Assembly: GCF_033115175.1 (NCBI RefSeq)
Contig: NC_084827.1
Location: 176,205,401 to 176,269,400 of the forward strand
Length of the DNA stretch: 64,000 bases
Reading direction: 5' to 3'
Source: Lepus europaeus
Taxonomy: Eukaryota; Chordata; Mammalia; Lagomorpha; Leporidae
Part shown: positions 43,624 to 54,185 of the stretch, one piece after another
Numbering within the stretch: position 1 is the stretch's first letter
Layout of the letters: each line of letters begins with the position of its first letter
Notes under the pieces: generated by a model
Told to the model about the DNA's origin: nothing
The model's input: the letters and a program-made list of their open reading frames with translations, nothing else
Database searches by the model: none
Program-made: the position numbers and the translations under genes

Positions 43624-44156
43624 CACGTTTGTGAGGCCGCTCTGCTGGTCTTCAGCGAAGGCCTCTGGCAGGGAAAACTCGCACTTCTCCCTCTGCCTCT
43701 CCCCAGCCCGCGGCCCGGTCGGAGGCAGCTGTAAACCGCGGGACGAGTCCGCTCCTTCCCCAGGAAAAGCTCCGAGTCGCGTCCCAACCAGTGGGGCCCC
43801 GTCCCAACGTGGCGGCCCGCCGCCCCCGCGCCGGGAAGGGCTCCCTCCTCAGGGGCCCGCGGGAGAACGGAGGCGCCCGGCCCGGCCCGCCAGGCCGCCA
43901 GGCCGCGGAGGGCGGGCGAGCGGAGGGCCCCGGCGAGCCCGGCTCCGGCCCGAGAGTCCGCTCCGGGCCGCGCGGGAGGACGACCCGGGCCGCGGCCGCG
44001 CTCCGTGCTTTCCCTCCAGCCCTTTGTGTCCCGGCGCGCGGCGGGGGGACGCGGGGACGCGCGCCTCGCCTGCGCCTGCGCCAGGGGGCGGGCGGCGCGC
44101 CCCGCCGGGAGCGCAGAGTGGGCGTGGCTCCCGCCCGCCCCGCCCCCCGCCCGCCA

Positions 44157-44164
44157 TTTCGCGC
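44157..44164 (+). promoter_or_regulatory. E2F-type site
   Basis: TTTCGCGC matches the E2F consensus TTTSGCGC exactly, directly after a CCGCCAT (YY1 reverse) sequence. Confidence 0.55.
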
Positions 44165-44213
44165 TCGGGCCCTCGCCTGGCCCCGGCGTGCGCGGCCTCC
44201 GCGTGATGGACGC

Positions 44214-44220
44214 CCGGAAG
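44214..44220 (+). promoter_or_regulatory. ETS/GABPA site
   Basis: CCGGAAG is the high-affinity ETS core common in CpG-island promoters. Confidence 0.55.
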
Positions 44221-44294
44221 CCGCGACAACAAAGGCCCGAGCTCGGGCGCTGCGCGTGCTGCGAGTCCTTCCGTCCTTCCGCTGCCCGCGGGCC

Positions 44295-44307
44295 GAAGAT
44301 GGCGCCC
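44295..44307 (+). promoter_or_regulatory. YY1 promoter motif
   Basis: GAAGATGGCGCCC contains the AAGATGGCGSC form. This motif can overlap the translation start in some genes, but the frame opened here gives no known protein. Confidence 0.6.
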
Positions 44308-44720
44308 AGAGGCCGCGGCGGTGCCCAAGTACGGGGGGCAGAAGGGCGTCCCACCGCCTCCCGCGGGGCGCACGGCCTCGCGTGTGCACAGCCTGGGGCG
44401 TGCGCCTTGCCGCGTCCGCGCCGCCCGGTTTCCTGGGTTTCCGCTCATGCTGCGTGGACGACCTCGAGGGCGTGTCGGGGCCCGAGCATGTCCGCACTGT
44501 GGCTGTGTGCACGGGTCCGGGCGCGCGTGAGCCCGCGTGCGCGCAGACCCGCGTGTGCAAGCCCCGCCGCGCCCCGCAGCCCGTCCTGGTGGAGCCGTGC
44601 GCTCGCCGAGTGTCCACGCACAGCCCCGCCCCGCCCGCCACGCTCTGCTCAGCTAGTTAGGGGCGCCCGGGGCCGTCGGGCCGGGGACAGGCCGCGCCGG
44701 GCCGGGACTTTAGGTGGCTT

Positions 44721-46309
44721 TGAGAGGGCGGTGAGGAGGGGGTGCCCTCCCCCGGAAGCTGGCGGCGCAGACAGCGGCCCCCCGGCCTCCCGCCTTGCCC
44801 AGCCCTGCCTGTGGCTCTCCGAGGGTCCCCACTCCGGCCCCTCCCTGGGCGAGGCTGGGGGCGTTGGCGCCAGTGACTCCGCAGGGACCCGAGTGTCCCC
44901 CCCACGGCCCCTGGCCGGTCCCCAGTGCCCACTCTTCCCGGTGACCGTAGGGCAGAGACACCCAGCGCTCCCCAGGGGGCGCAGGTCTGGGGGAGAACAT
45001 TCTGGATTCCGGCCCCATCGGCGGGGGGAGCACCCCGAGCGTCTAGGGTTAAAGCGGTGTGGGGAGGGGACCGGAGGCAGCTTGACCCCTCCTGTGTGTG
45101 AAGGGAGTGACCGCCTTGGGCACAGCCCCCCATCTCCTAGGACTGGGGGGGTCATCCCGGAGGTGGGCCGGGGTCACCCGGGCTTGGGGCTGTAATCCGC
45201 CGGCAGGGCCCGGGTCGGCGCCCCGGGAAGCCAAGCCTGCCCCCTGGTGTCGGTAGGGACGGTGCCCCCTGCCAGGACCTGAGGGCCCCTTGGCAGCCTC
45301 CGCGCTGTCCCTGAAGCCGGGACCTGGGTGATGTCACCCTCCAGCGCCAGCTCTTCTTCCTGCCCCACCCCTGGGGCAGAGGCCAGGCGGGGGCCCCCCC
45401 GGGGACAGAGTGCAGCTCCTGCGGCCTCCCAGCGCCAGCATGGCCCGCCCGTGGGCACACGAGGGCTTCTGTGCCGGACTTGGTGGAAAGCTCCAGGGGA
45501 AGGCCGCCGTGGGAACCGGACTCCTCCGGCCAGCAGGCAGCAGGCCGGAGATGTTTCCCCTCTAAGGGTGCCTGGGCGGCAGTGCCTCATCCTCCGGGTG
45601 AGGTCCCCAGGGGCGGCACAGCCTCCTTGGGTGTGCAGACTCTCAGTTGTCAGCGCTACCAAGCCTGGCTGTCCCCACCAGTGTCCTGCCCTGACAGCCC
45701 GGCCCAGAGCAGTTTGCTTTGAAGGGGGGGGGGGCTTCCCTGGGGCTCTGGCACAGCCGGGCAGGGTGTCCCCTCGGGCAGCACAGTGGGAGGACCTTGC
45801 AGCGCCTTCCCTCCACCCGGCCTCAGGGCGGTGCCTGCTGGGTCCAACCGCCCCAGCCCCAGCCTGTGGGGAGGTGGCCTGGGCGGGGACAGCAGGACGG
45901 GAGGGAGGGAGCCACTGCCCAGAGGCTGTGCCGGGCAGCTGAAGACACAAACATTTCCTTATGTGGTGGCTCTGAGGGCCTGGGTGGGCGGGACCCAGGG
46001 GGCTGCTGGAGACGGCCAGACACACCCTGGGTGATCCGTGATCCGGTGACCCCAACAGGATCTCGGCCTCACCTTGTGGATAAAGCCAGCCGCAGCCCCC
46101 CACCCCCCTGCCAGCCTGCTCTTTGTCCCCTGGAGTGGATCCCAAGTTCCCCAAGAGGAAGTGGTCACTGCTCAACCAGACCCTGTCCCCAACTTCCTCT
46201 TTGAGGTCAGAGGTTAGGCAGAGACCTCGGGCCTTCCAGGGAGGGGCCAAGGGTAGGCTGCGAAGCCCCCCACCCCTCCTAGACCCACAGGCACAATACG
46301 GGACCCTGG
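44721..46309. other. GC-rich unique DNA downstream of CpG island 3
   Basis: SINE-free. Holds a reverse CTCF-like motif (45237) and an 11-base G run (45724-45734). A minus-strand frame of 358 codons (45174-46250) is open but unrecognised. May be intron 1 of an unidentified gene. Confidence 0.45.
45237..45250 (-). promoter_or_regulatory. CTCF-like motif, reverse
   Basis: The reverse complement ACACCAGGGGGCAG matches the CTCF core at 13 of 14 positions (A for C at position 1). It is the only reverse-oriented strong match I found. Confidence 0.5.
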
Positions 46310-46328
46310 CTTCTGCGGGCCTTGGGAG

Positions 46329-46676
46329 CTATATTTGGCCGCGGAGGGATAACAGGGTGACTCATGGAGGGGACGCCGGGGATGGGAAGTGGAGGAGCCT
46401 CCTCCCTGGACGTGCGGCCCATCTCTGGTCCCAGGCCTGCCGCGGGGCGGGGACCTCCGTGGGCACCTGATTTGCATGCTCCAGCTGGGATCCCCCTGGG
46501 GTATCCACTCTGCTTCCTGGGCCAGCCTCACGCCTCTCCAGACCGGAGTGGCTGAGATGGCGGTTCCCGCGGGCTGTGTTCTAAGTGGGGATTTTAGGAG
46601 GCCGGGTGCTCGCCCAGTGCCTCTCTAATTGGTCTCATTTCAGGGAGTATAATTGGAGGCTGCATCTGTAAGATAA
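46329..46676. promoter_or_regulatory. Candidate enhancer (motif cluster)
   Basis: CArG-like CTATATTTGG (46329-46338), perfect AP-1 TGACTCA (46358-46364), E-box CACCTG next to octamer ATTTGCAT (46464-46477), two homeodomain TAATTG cores (46626-46631, 46650-46655) and GATA-type AGATAA (46671-46676). The last 70 bp is markedly AT-richer than its GC-rich surroundings, as conserved regulatory elements often are. Motif evidence only. Confidence 0.5.
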
Positions 46677-47044
46677 TCTTGGTCCAGGAGGCTTTGCGTG
46701 CCAGCGCCGCCCCCACTAGGCTGCGGGGGAGGAAACTGCCAGGCTCCGGGCGTCCCCTCCCCTCCCCTCCTTCCCTGTGACTCCCCTGTGTCCCTGGTCC
46801 CTGAGTCAGGGCCACTCACCCCGGACTGCCTCCCCCGAGCCACTACCCTTTACTGCCAGACTCTGGGGAAGTCACCTCCCGCCCAGCGCAGCGGGACCAG
46901 GCAAGATCCATGCCTCCGATGGGAGAGCCACTGTGGTGCGGCTTCTGAGGGCTGCAGCGAGGGATCCTGTCGCCAAGGGCCGATGGCCAGCCTTGCCCAG
47001 GGCACTGAGGGCAGCACTGGATCGGGGACTGTCCCGCGGTAAGA

Positions 47045-47355
47045 CTGAGGCTCCACTGTGGCGTAGCGGAAAAAGCTACCACCTGTGGTGCCAGCATCCC
47101 GTGTGGGCACCGGTTCAGGTTTTGGCTGCTCCACTTTTCAATCCTGCTCCCTACCAGTGGCCTGGGAAAGCAGTGCAAGATGGCTCAAGTGCTTAGGCCC
47201 CTGCACCCACGTGGGAGACCCAGATAAAGCTCCTGGCTTTGGCCTGGCCCAGTGCTGAGCGTTGTGGTCATCTGAGGAGGGAACCAGCAGATGGAAGATC
47301 TTTCTCTCTCTCTGTAACTCTTTCAAATGAATAAGTAAATATTTATTTTTTAAAA
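47045..47355 (+). mobile_element. C-SINE
   Basis: 'gaggctccactgtggcgtag' head to 'tttcaaatgaataagtaaat'. Confidence 0.87.
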
Positions 47356-47618
47356 ATGAAAGACTTTCCATCCTGGGGAGAAGTCTCCAAGGAGTCTGAA
47401 GAAGGGAAGGGGGAAGTGGACAGTGACGGGCGTGACACTCACAGTCCAGGCACTGCTGAGATGGCCAAGCTGCAGCTTTAGGACAGAGCTTGGCAGCCAT
47501 CTCAGTCAACCCAAGCGGAAATCTCTCCTGTTGCATTCTTGAGTTGGTTGCTTCCAGTGGCGGGGAGCTCACTTCCTCCATGTGTCCTGTCTGATGTAGG
47601 ATTAAGTCTCCCTTCTTT

Positions 47619-47929
47619 TTTTTTTTTTTTTAAACAGGCAGAGTTAGACAGAGAGAAAGGTCTTCCTTCCGTTGGTTCACCCCACAAATGGCTGCTATGG
47701 CCAGCACGCTGCACTGATCCAAAGCCAGGAGCCAGGTGCCTCCTCCTGGTCTCCCATGCGGGTGCAGGGCCCAAGCACTTGGGTCACCCTCCACTGCCTT
47801 CCCGGGCCACAGCAGAGAGCTGGCCTGGAAGAGGAACAACCGGGACAGAACCGGCGCCCCAACCAGGACTAGAACCCGGGGTGCTGGCGCCGCAGGCGGA
47901 GGATTAGCCTGTTGAGCCGCGGTGCTGGC
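47619..47929 (-). mobile_element. C-SINE, intermediate type (first insertion)
   Basis: T-run then 'aacaggcagagttagacaga', ending 'gttgagccgcggtgctggc'. Confidence 0.93.
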
Positions 47930-47944
47930 AAGTCTCCCTTCTTT

Positions 47945-48393
47945 GTTGTTGTTGTTTTTTTTTTTTTTTTTTTTTTTTTTTTGACAGGCAGAGTGGACAG
48001 TGAGAGAGAGAGACAGAGAGAAAGGTCTTCCTTTTTGCCGTTGGTTCACCCTCCAATGGCCGCCGCGGTAGCGCGCTGCGGCCGGCGCACCGCGCTGATC
48101 CGATGGCAGGAGCCAGGTGCTTCTCCTGGACCGCGCTGATCCGATGGCAGGAGCCAGGTGCTTCTCCTGGACCGCGCTGATCCGATGGCAGGAGCCAGGT
48201 GCTTCTCCTGGTCTCCCATGGGGTGCAGGGCCCAAGCACTTGGGCCATCCTCCACTGCACTCCCTGGCCACAGCAGAGAGCTGGCCTGGAAGAGGGGCAA
48301 CCGGGACAGGATCGGTGCCCCGACCGGGACTAGAACCCGGTGTGCCGGCGCCGCAAGGCGGAGGATTAGCCTAGTGAGCCGCGGCGCCGGCCC
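47945..48393 (-). mobile_element. Younger-type C-SINE with internal triplication (second insertion)
   Basis: A long T-run, 'ttgacaggcagagtggacag', then a normal body except for a 41-bp block present three times (48089-48211). Ends 'ccgcggcgccggccc'. Confidence 0.95.
48089..48211. repeat. 41-bp tandem triplication
   Basis: Units at 48089-48129, 48130-48170 and 48171-48211 are identical, each starting 'accgcgctgatccgatggca'. Other copies in the window have one unit. Confidence 0.95.
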
Positions 48394-48410
48394 GCAAGTC
48401 TCCCTTCTTT

Positions 48411-51100
48411 AATGTCTGTCCTGGTGGGCCTTGTTCTGCTGCCTGGGCGTTCTGTGGAGACAGGGGCTGGGGCAGGGGCTGCCCCCACAGAGCTGGGACG
48501 TGGTGGTGGTCAGTGATTGTCAGGAATGGTGACACAGCATTGCATGGCAGCCAGGTGCCACTTCAGAGCCATCCACCATGGGCTAAGTAACACCAGTTTT
48601 GCCTTGACCATGCCCAACTCTGTTCCAGAACACTCCTTGCCCTTTCTACCCCACTCCTGTGTCCAGGCAGCAGTGAACACTGGAAGTGGGCTCAGTGTGC
48701 CCTGGGCAGCATGGAGGCAGAGCAGGGCAAGCCCCCTCCCACAGGGACCCTGTGCAACCGCCGTGCGGCCCGCCCTGTGAGGCCTGAGCCCCCGGCTGCT
48801 CCTCCGTGGAGCCCAGCCATCACGTGAATCCCACAGTCTTGCCCAAGGGGAGGGCTGCTCACTGCATGTGGCCGCCCCGTGGCCCTGGATGGGCCCTTGG
48901 CACCAAGGGGCTGCGACCTGCTCATGGTGCCAAGATTCTGGTGGTGGTGAAGGTGCCGGGTGCGCCTTTTGCTTGATTTTCTCCGTGGCCTTGGGACTCG
49001 GCAGGTGCCTGAAGGTGGCTGGTTCTGGACGCTGTGGCTCAGCGTCGGCTCCCGCCAGCTGTGAACACACAGCTCTGCTTCCCCATGGCTGGAGCTGGGG
49101 AGCAGCTCCTGGCCGACCCCTCCCACCACCACGGCCAGCCACCCCCTGCTATTTGGGGCCAGGTCAATCTCAGGGCGCTCACCCCAGCCCATAGGTGGTG
49201 GTCTGATGAAGGGTGGTGATGGGAGGCTCTGCCCCTGCGGCTGCCTGCAGTAGCCTTGAGCCTGGCTGGGACCAGACCTGAACTTGGAGATGGAAGTCAG
49301 ATGGAGGGTGCAGCCCACAGCGGCAGCCCAGGGAGGACCGCAGGCCTCTGCCCAGAGGGTGTTCCAGGCTGCAGGAGCCCGAGGCCACAGAGAGCCTGCA
49401 GCTAGCCTGGCAGGGGTGGGCATCCTGCCAGGGTCCTGGAAGCTGTTGGGGGTGGGGGATGGGAGAGATCACTGTGACGGGGAGGAGATGCCAGGAACCA
49501 GCAAGGTGTGCCCAGGGCAAGCTTCACCTGGGCCTGAAAAGGGAGAGAAAGGCTTGGAAAAGGCCCTTGGCGTGGTGCTTTCCTGGCCCTCAGCTGCCCA
49601 CGGGCCTGTGGGGTCAGCAGCTCTGCCAGCTGAGGCTTCCTGGCTCGGCCCAGCTCCGAAGGACCCCAGCTCGGCCTGCACACCCCGGGGCCTGCTGGGG
49701 CCCCTCACCTGCCTCCTCCCCCAGCCTCCCAGGCCAGCCCTCAGGCTGGAGACCCCCAGTCCTGCCCCACCAGGGGCTGCACATGTCTGCAAGGTGCCCG
49801 GCACAGGGTGATCCGGCCAGGTGGCCCTGCCCCAGCCGGTAGGTGTGTCATTTTTCTAACTCTGAGAAGCCAGCTGAGCCGGCCAGAGCTGGGAGGGAAG
49901 GAGCGGGACCACAAGACCACAGCCCGGTGTGAAATGCAAAGGAGGCCCCATATGCAAAGCAGCGTCTGTGCCTTCTCTTCTGACAAGGCCCAGCCACACC
50001 CAGAGGCCCCCAGGGGTGCGCACTCCCTGGCATCTGGGTGGGGCATAGGGACACTGGCCTGCTGGGGACAGGGACCAGCAGGAAGCCTCCCCCTCCCCTG
50101 AGACACAGCATTCTGCCCCTTCTGAGGCTGTGTGGGTCCCTGGTCCACCCACTGTCAGGCTGCCTGCCCAGGCTCAGGGGAGAGCACCTTTGAACCTGGG
50201 GCTGGGGGCTGGGGTGCCACAGGTCTGGGAAGGGATTGTAGGCCAGACCCCAGGCTGTTGCTTGCATGAAATACCCTGAAGGTGGGTGGGAGCCGGCTTG
50301 GGACCCTGCCTCAGCGTGGGGGAGGGGAGGCTGGTCCCTGAGCTGCCCCGGCAGGCAGCTGGGCCGCCGGGGCCCTGGGGAGACCCAGATGTTGTCTCTT
50401 TCAGTTCACTGCTTCCCAAAGTGTGAGGGGCGAGCCGGGGGAGGCCATGGGGAGGAGCCAAGGGGCCCCTGGGGCTTAGGGAGCCGCCAGGGAGGGAGAG
50501 GGCTGCCATCTGTTCCCCAGGCTGCAGGGGCTGAGCGGCCACCCCGGGGCCTAGTGCTTCCAGGAGTGGGTGGGGCGGGAGCAATCCGGATCCCTGCCAC
50601 AGAGTGAGCCCCAGTTAAACCCTGGGAATTGGGGCGGGGAGGAGGAGGGACACAGGTCTGCAAAGTGGGGTCCAACCCCAAGGCACAGGGGCCTGCGGGG
50701 GAGGGGCTACAGAGCCGGGAGGCCTGGCCTAGGCTGCTCCTGGGGCACTCACATCTGATGCCCCAACCCCAGGACAGCTGGAAACTCCCTCCCTTCTCCC
50801 AGGCCCCATCCAGGTCCCCCTCAGGGCATCCCACTTCCTCCGCTGTCCTGGGGACATCTAAGGACACTGCCACGGTCCTCACAGCCCCCTCTTGAGAGAC
50901 GTCCGTCCACGCCTCCATGGCCACTGTGCCACTGTGCTTCCTCCCTCGGGCCTCAGCCAGTGCGTCCATGGGCTCAGCTCCACTCTGCTCACTCCATCCT
51001 CACTGCAGGCCCCTCTGCCCCCTGGAACTCCGCCGCCAGGAGTGGCTGGGGTGGGCAGGCTGGGGAGGAGGGCACCAACCTTGGATCCCCAGGCCCCAGA
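48411..51100. other. GC-rich unique DNA, SINE-free
   Basis: 2.7 kb with no C-SINE. Two octamer-like ATGCAAAG sites lie 10 bp apart at 49934-49941 and 49952-49959. Multiple open frames of 100-240 codons on both strands reflect GC content. No exon recognised. Confidence 0.45.
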
Positions 51101-51104
51101 GAGG

Positions 51105-51195
51105 CCCTACTCGCAGCCAGCTGGGTGGCCTTGGGCAAGTCCCTGCCCCTCCGTGCCTCGGTTTCCCAGCTATGAGAGAAATGAGGCTAACATGG
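51105..51195 (+). mobile_element. MIR fragment
   Basis: 'gggtggccttgggcaagtcc' and 'ccgtgcctcggtttcccagc' match forward MIR (gtgaccttgggcaagtt...cctcagtttcc). Confidence 0.62.
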
Positions 51196-51985
51196 ACACA
51201 AGCACGGGGGTCCAGACACGGGGCAACTGCTGGGAGGGGCAGAGCGGGCACCAGTACTCAGCACTGGCCAGCCAAGGGCCCCAGAACCAAGCTGGGGCCT
51301 GCCCAGGACTTGCACATCCAGCAGTCTGGGAGCTCATACATGCCTGCACCTCGCTTCCTGAGCACATGGCACATGGTGGGCACCCTGAGGGGGCCCGGCC
51401 GTGCCTACAAAACTGCGTTCTCCCTGCTGCCGCAGCTCCCCGCCCCACGAATCTACCCAGAAGCCTGGGCCAGAAGGGGCGGGAGCTGGCAACAGAAGAG
51501 TTAACTCACGCCCGGCTCCTGGAGGAGTGGAGGCCCTGCGCCCCTCCTCTCGCCGGAGTCCCCTCCTCTCCTCCCACCGAAGGGGACAGAGGGCTCCCCC
51601 ACGTGGCCAAATGTGCCAAGGCCGGAAGCTGGGGCGTCCAGCGATGCCTGGCTGCAAACATCTGGCCCCTTGGGCCCCAGAAATACATCTGCCTGGTCGC
51701 ACCAGCTGTTGGGAGTTGGAAAACCAGGTCACCTGTCTTGTGTTTGTGCCTGCACGGATCGAGCGCCGTGTGCGTCCCAGGAGCTGTACTCTTAGGGATC
51801 CGTGGGAACTGCTTGTGGCCGTTCTAGTCTGCTGTGGGTCGTGGGACAAGGGCACAGAGCATGGGGACAGGAAGTGCGGTGCCCAAGTGCAGCTAGAAGC
51901 TAAAAACATACCAGGAGCCCTTGTGGATTTCAGGCCTGTGTGCCTGTCACCATGCTCAAGCCTTCTCATACTTTGTTTCATTTAC
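51196..51985. other. Unique DNA, no gene recognised
   Basis: Part of a 311-codon plus frame (50892-51827) that also spans the MIR relic, which argues against coding. Confidence 0.45.
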
Positions 51986-51989
51986 TGTG

Positions 51990-52011
51990 CGTGTGTGTGT
52001 GTGTGTGTGTT
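51990..52011. repeat. (TG)n microsatellite
   Basis: Perfect TG run at the tail end of the next SINE. Confidence 0.9.
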
Positions 52012-52325
52012 TTAAGGTTTATTTTATTGATTTGAAAGGCATAGTTAGGAGAGACAGAGACAGGAGAGAGATCTTCCATCCTCTGCTTCACTCCCCAAAT
52101 GGCCACAATGGCTGGGCTGAAACCAGGAGCCCGGAGTTTCATCTGCATCTCCCGCATGGATGCAGGGGCCCAGGCGCTGGAGCCGTCTTCCGTCTTCCAC
52201 TGCTTTCCCAGGCGCATTAGGGAGCCGATGGGAGGTGGAGCAGTCGGGACTCGAACTGGCTCACATAGGGGATGCCCACACTGCAGGCCAGGGCTTTAAC
52301 CCACTGTGCCACAGCGCTGGCGCCC
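52012..52325 (-). mobile_element. C-SINE
   Basis: 'tttaaggtttattttattga' to 'gtgccacagcgctggcgccc'. Confidence 0.88.
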
Positions 52326-52329
52326 TGTT

Positions 52330-52440
52330 TAAGTTACTTGTCACAACCACCTGGGAGGGAGACCGTCTTCTTATCCCTGTTTGGCAGATGGAGAACCTGC
52401 GGCTGGGTGAAGCTACAGCCCTTGTCCGGAGCAGGCTGAG
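52330..52440 (-). mobile_element. MIR-like fragment
   Basis: 'cttcttatccctgtttggca' and 'gatggagaacctgcggctgg' resemble reverse-strand MIR. Confidence 0.42.
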
Positions 52441-53141
52441 CTGCGCCTGACTCCTTCGCAAGCCTGCCTCGGCTCAGCTCGCGGAATCCGGGGAGACGCT
52501 CACGGACGAGCCCAGCCTCTCCTCACCCCCGCAGCAGACTCAGCGCGTGCTTCCCAAGAGCAAGTGGACCGAGGCTGGGCTGGGGGCGTCCACGTGGAAG
52601 GAGGAGGAGCCCGGCTCGCCTCCCAGGCTCACACACACCTGCCAGCCACAAGGTGTGTGTGAGACCGCCTAGGGCTTGGGTATTGGTTCCCTCAGACTTC
52701 AGACACCCAGACAAGCCCGATGCCACTCGGATCCAGACGTCCAGCGGCAGGACGTCTCGGGCCCCCTGGCAGCCCAGGCTTCCGGTGGCAGCCACACATG
52801 GCAGGGGACACACACATGGGCTCCACCACGCGCGGCCCCGCCCACGAACATGGTTTCCTGCTGCTGCTGTCTGTTCTGTGCAGATACAAGTGGGCGCTTG
52901 GCCCCTTGGGTGCTCTGCCCAGCCACCCGGCAGGTACGCGCACACACACACACACACAGGGGTCTCAGAAGGGATGGCAGTGGGGTTGGTGGAGGAGCTG
53001 GTGCCCCTGAGGTCCCACAGACATGGGGGGCGTAAGCCCTGGGCTCAGCCCCAAGCAGGGCTCCCACCTGCCCTCACCCTCCGGCTGTCTTCTGTCCTCT
53101 GCTTGCCAAGGTTGGGCCAGGGCCTGGAATGCCTTTATTGA
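52441..53141. other. GC-rich unique DNA
   Basis: No exon recognised. Contains an alternating purine-pyrimidine (GT/CA) run at 52934-52958. Confidence 0.45.
52934..52958. repeat. Alternating (CG/CA)n tract
   Basis: 25 bases of strict purine-pyrimidine alternation. Z-DNA-prone. Confidence 0.8.
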
Positions 53142-53155
53142 CCACCAGGGGGCGC
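53142..53155 (+). promoter_or_regulatory. CTCF-binding motif, forward
   Basis: CCACCAGGGGGCGC is a 14 of 14 match to the CTCF core and one of the highest-scoring forms. It lies in unique sequence after a 'tttattga' stretch. Confidence 0.8.
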
Positions 53156-53194
53156 GTGAGCACTGAGTAATCAGCCCAGCCTCCTTCCAAAATT

Positions 53195-53355
53195 CTCACT
53201 CATTCATTCCTAAATATGCATTAAGAACTCATTTTGTGTCAGGTGCTAGGACTCAGGGAAGAAAATGGGGGAAGGGGAGGTGGAGGGCAAGGGAAGAGAC
53301 TTGTGCCTACAGTTTAGTGGGAGTGGGAGTTAGGCAGGTGTTAGCAAGAGGGACT
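53195..53355. mobile_element. Ancient dispersed-repeat relic
   Basis: 'cattcattcctaaatatgca', 'gtcaggtgctaggactcagg' and 'acagtttagtgggagtggga' follow the order of the common mammalian segment ending ...cagtctagtgggggag. Family uncertain. Confidence 0.5.
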
Positions 53356-54180
53356 GAATCAGAAATACAGCTAGAACGCACGGAATAGCAGCCGAGTCTC
53401 AAGCTGTTCTAGACTTCTGACAGGCACTAAGGCATTTCCTCCAGGCCAGCTTGGGCTGGGGGATCTTTCTACTTTTATTATGCAGGCAGTGAGGCAGACC
53501 TGGTGGTGGTTAGCACCTCACGGGGCTGTCGTAGGGTCAGCATGCAATCCTGTGCAGCACTGGGAACACTGCCCAGTCGTGACAGAGGGGAACTGAGGCA
53601 CAGGAGGCCTACGGAGTAAGAGTCCACCTTGGTTCCTGAGCGTGGGCTCACCCAGCTCCCAGGCCTCCTCGTAGACCCAGTCGGGGGTTCTGGGGACACT
53701 GGGACCAGGAGGCACTAGAGAACTTTAGCAGGAGAGACAAGATCTAGTGCGCATGTCACGCTGGCTGCAGAGTGGGCCAGCCAGCCGGCCGGGCAGCAGT
53801 GGAGGGCGGGAGCCCCGCACCATCTGAGAGAGGCCCAGGAGGCAACCTGGAGGGGCAGGGCCGGGGGACGAAGAGGCAGAAGCCAGGATGTGGAGGGAGA
53901 GAGCCTGCGGCACCCGGGACACCCAAGTGGAGAAGCCTGGGAGGCCCAGGCCTGTGGGGCTGCAAACGAGGGAGAGCGGCACCCAGGACCTGCCGCCTGT
54001 CTTTCCTGCAGTTGCTGTGAGGGCCAGGAACCCCCAATTCCGGCTGCCTTCTGTCCCGGGCCTGTGGGGCTCAGGGCTCCAGGCGGATGGGCACTGAACC
54101 CGTCCCTCATCCCAGCAGGATGAGACGTACCCGCTGTTGGCAGCTGCCAGTCCTCAGCACAGGGCAGAGTGCTAATGTCA
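53356..54180. other. Unique DNA, no gene recognised
   Basis: A weak reverse MIR-like trace at 53560-53620 ('ggggaactgaggcacaggag'). No exon. Confidence 0.42.
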
Positions 54181-54185
54181 CACGA

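Larger units (their letters stand above)
43770..44720. promoter_or_regulatory. CpG island 3 (strongest promoter candidate)
   Basis: About 950 bp of dense CpG. Ordered motifs: GC boxes (44131-44149), YY1-type CCGCCAT (44151-44157) overlapping E2F-type TTTCGCGC (44157-44164), ETS/GABPA CCGGAAG (44214-44220) and YY1 AAGATGGCGCC (44296-44306). YY1 in this form typically sits just downstream of TATA-less start sites, so transcription to the right from about 44.15-44.29 kb is the simplest reading. Motifs in both orientations allow bidirectional use. The frames of up to 396 aa (+) and 329 aa (-) are compositional. The gene is not identified. Confidence 0.85.
47604..48410. repeat. Three copies of one SINE target site
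   Basis: aagtctcccttcttt occurs at 47604-47618, 47930-47944 and 48396-48410. The second and third copies share two extra bases (gc) upstream. The copies bracket two consecutive minus-strand SINEs. Confidence 0.95.

Noticed and set aside
46345..46358. AGGGATAACAGGGT resembling the I-SceI homing endonuclease site
   Set aside because: Only 14 of 18 bases match, there is no intron or endonuclease context, and the organism is a mammal. Treated as coincidence.
48089..48211. Regular 41-bp repeats as a possible CRISPR array
   Set aside because: The units are directly adjacent with no spacers and lie within a SINE.
50892..51827. 311-aa plus-strand frame
   Set aside because: It reads through a MIR relic (51105-51195), which argues against a constrained coding sequence.
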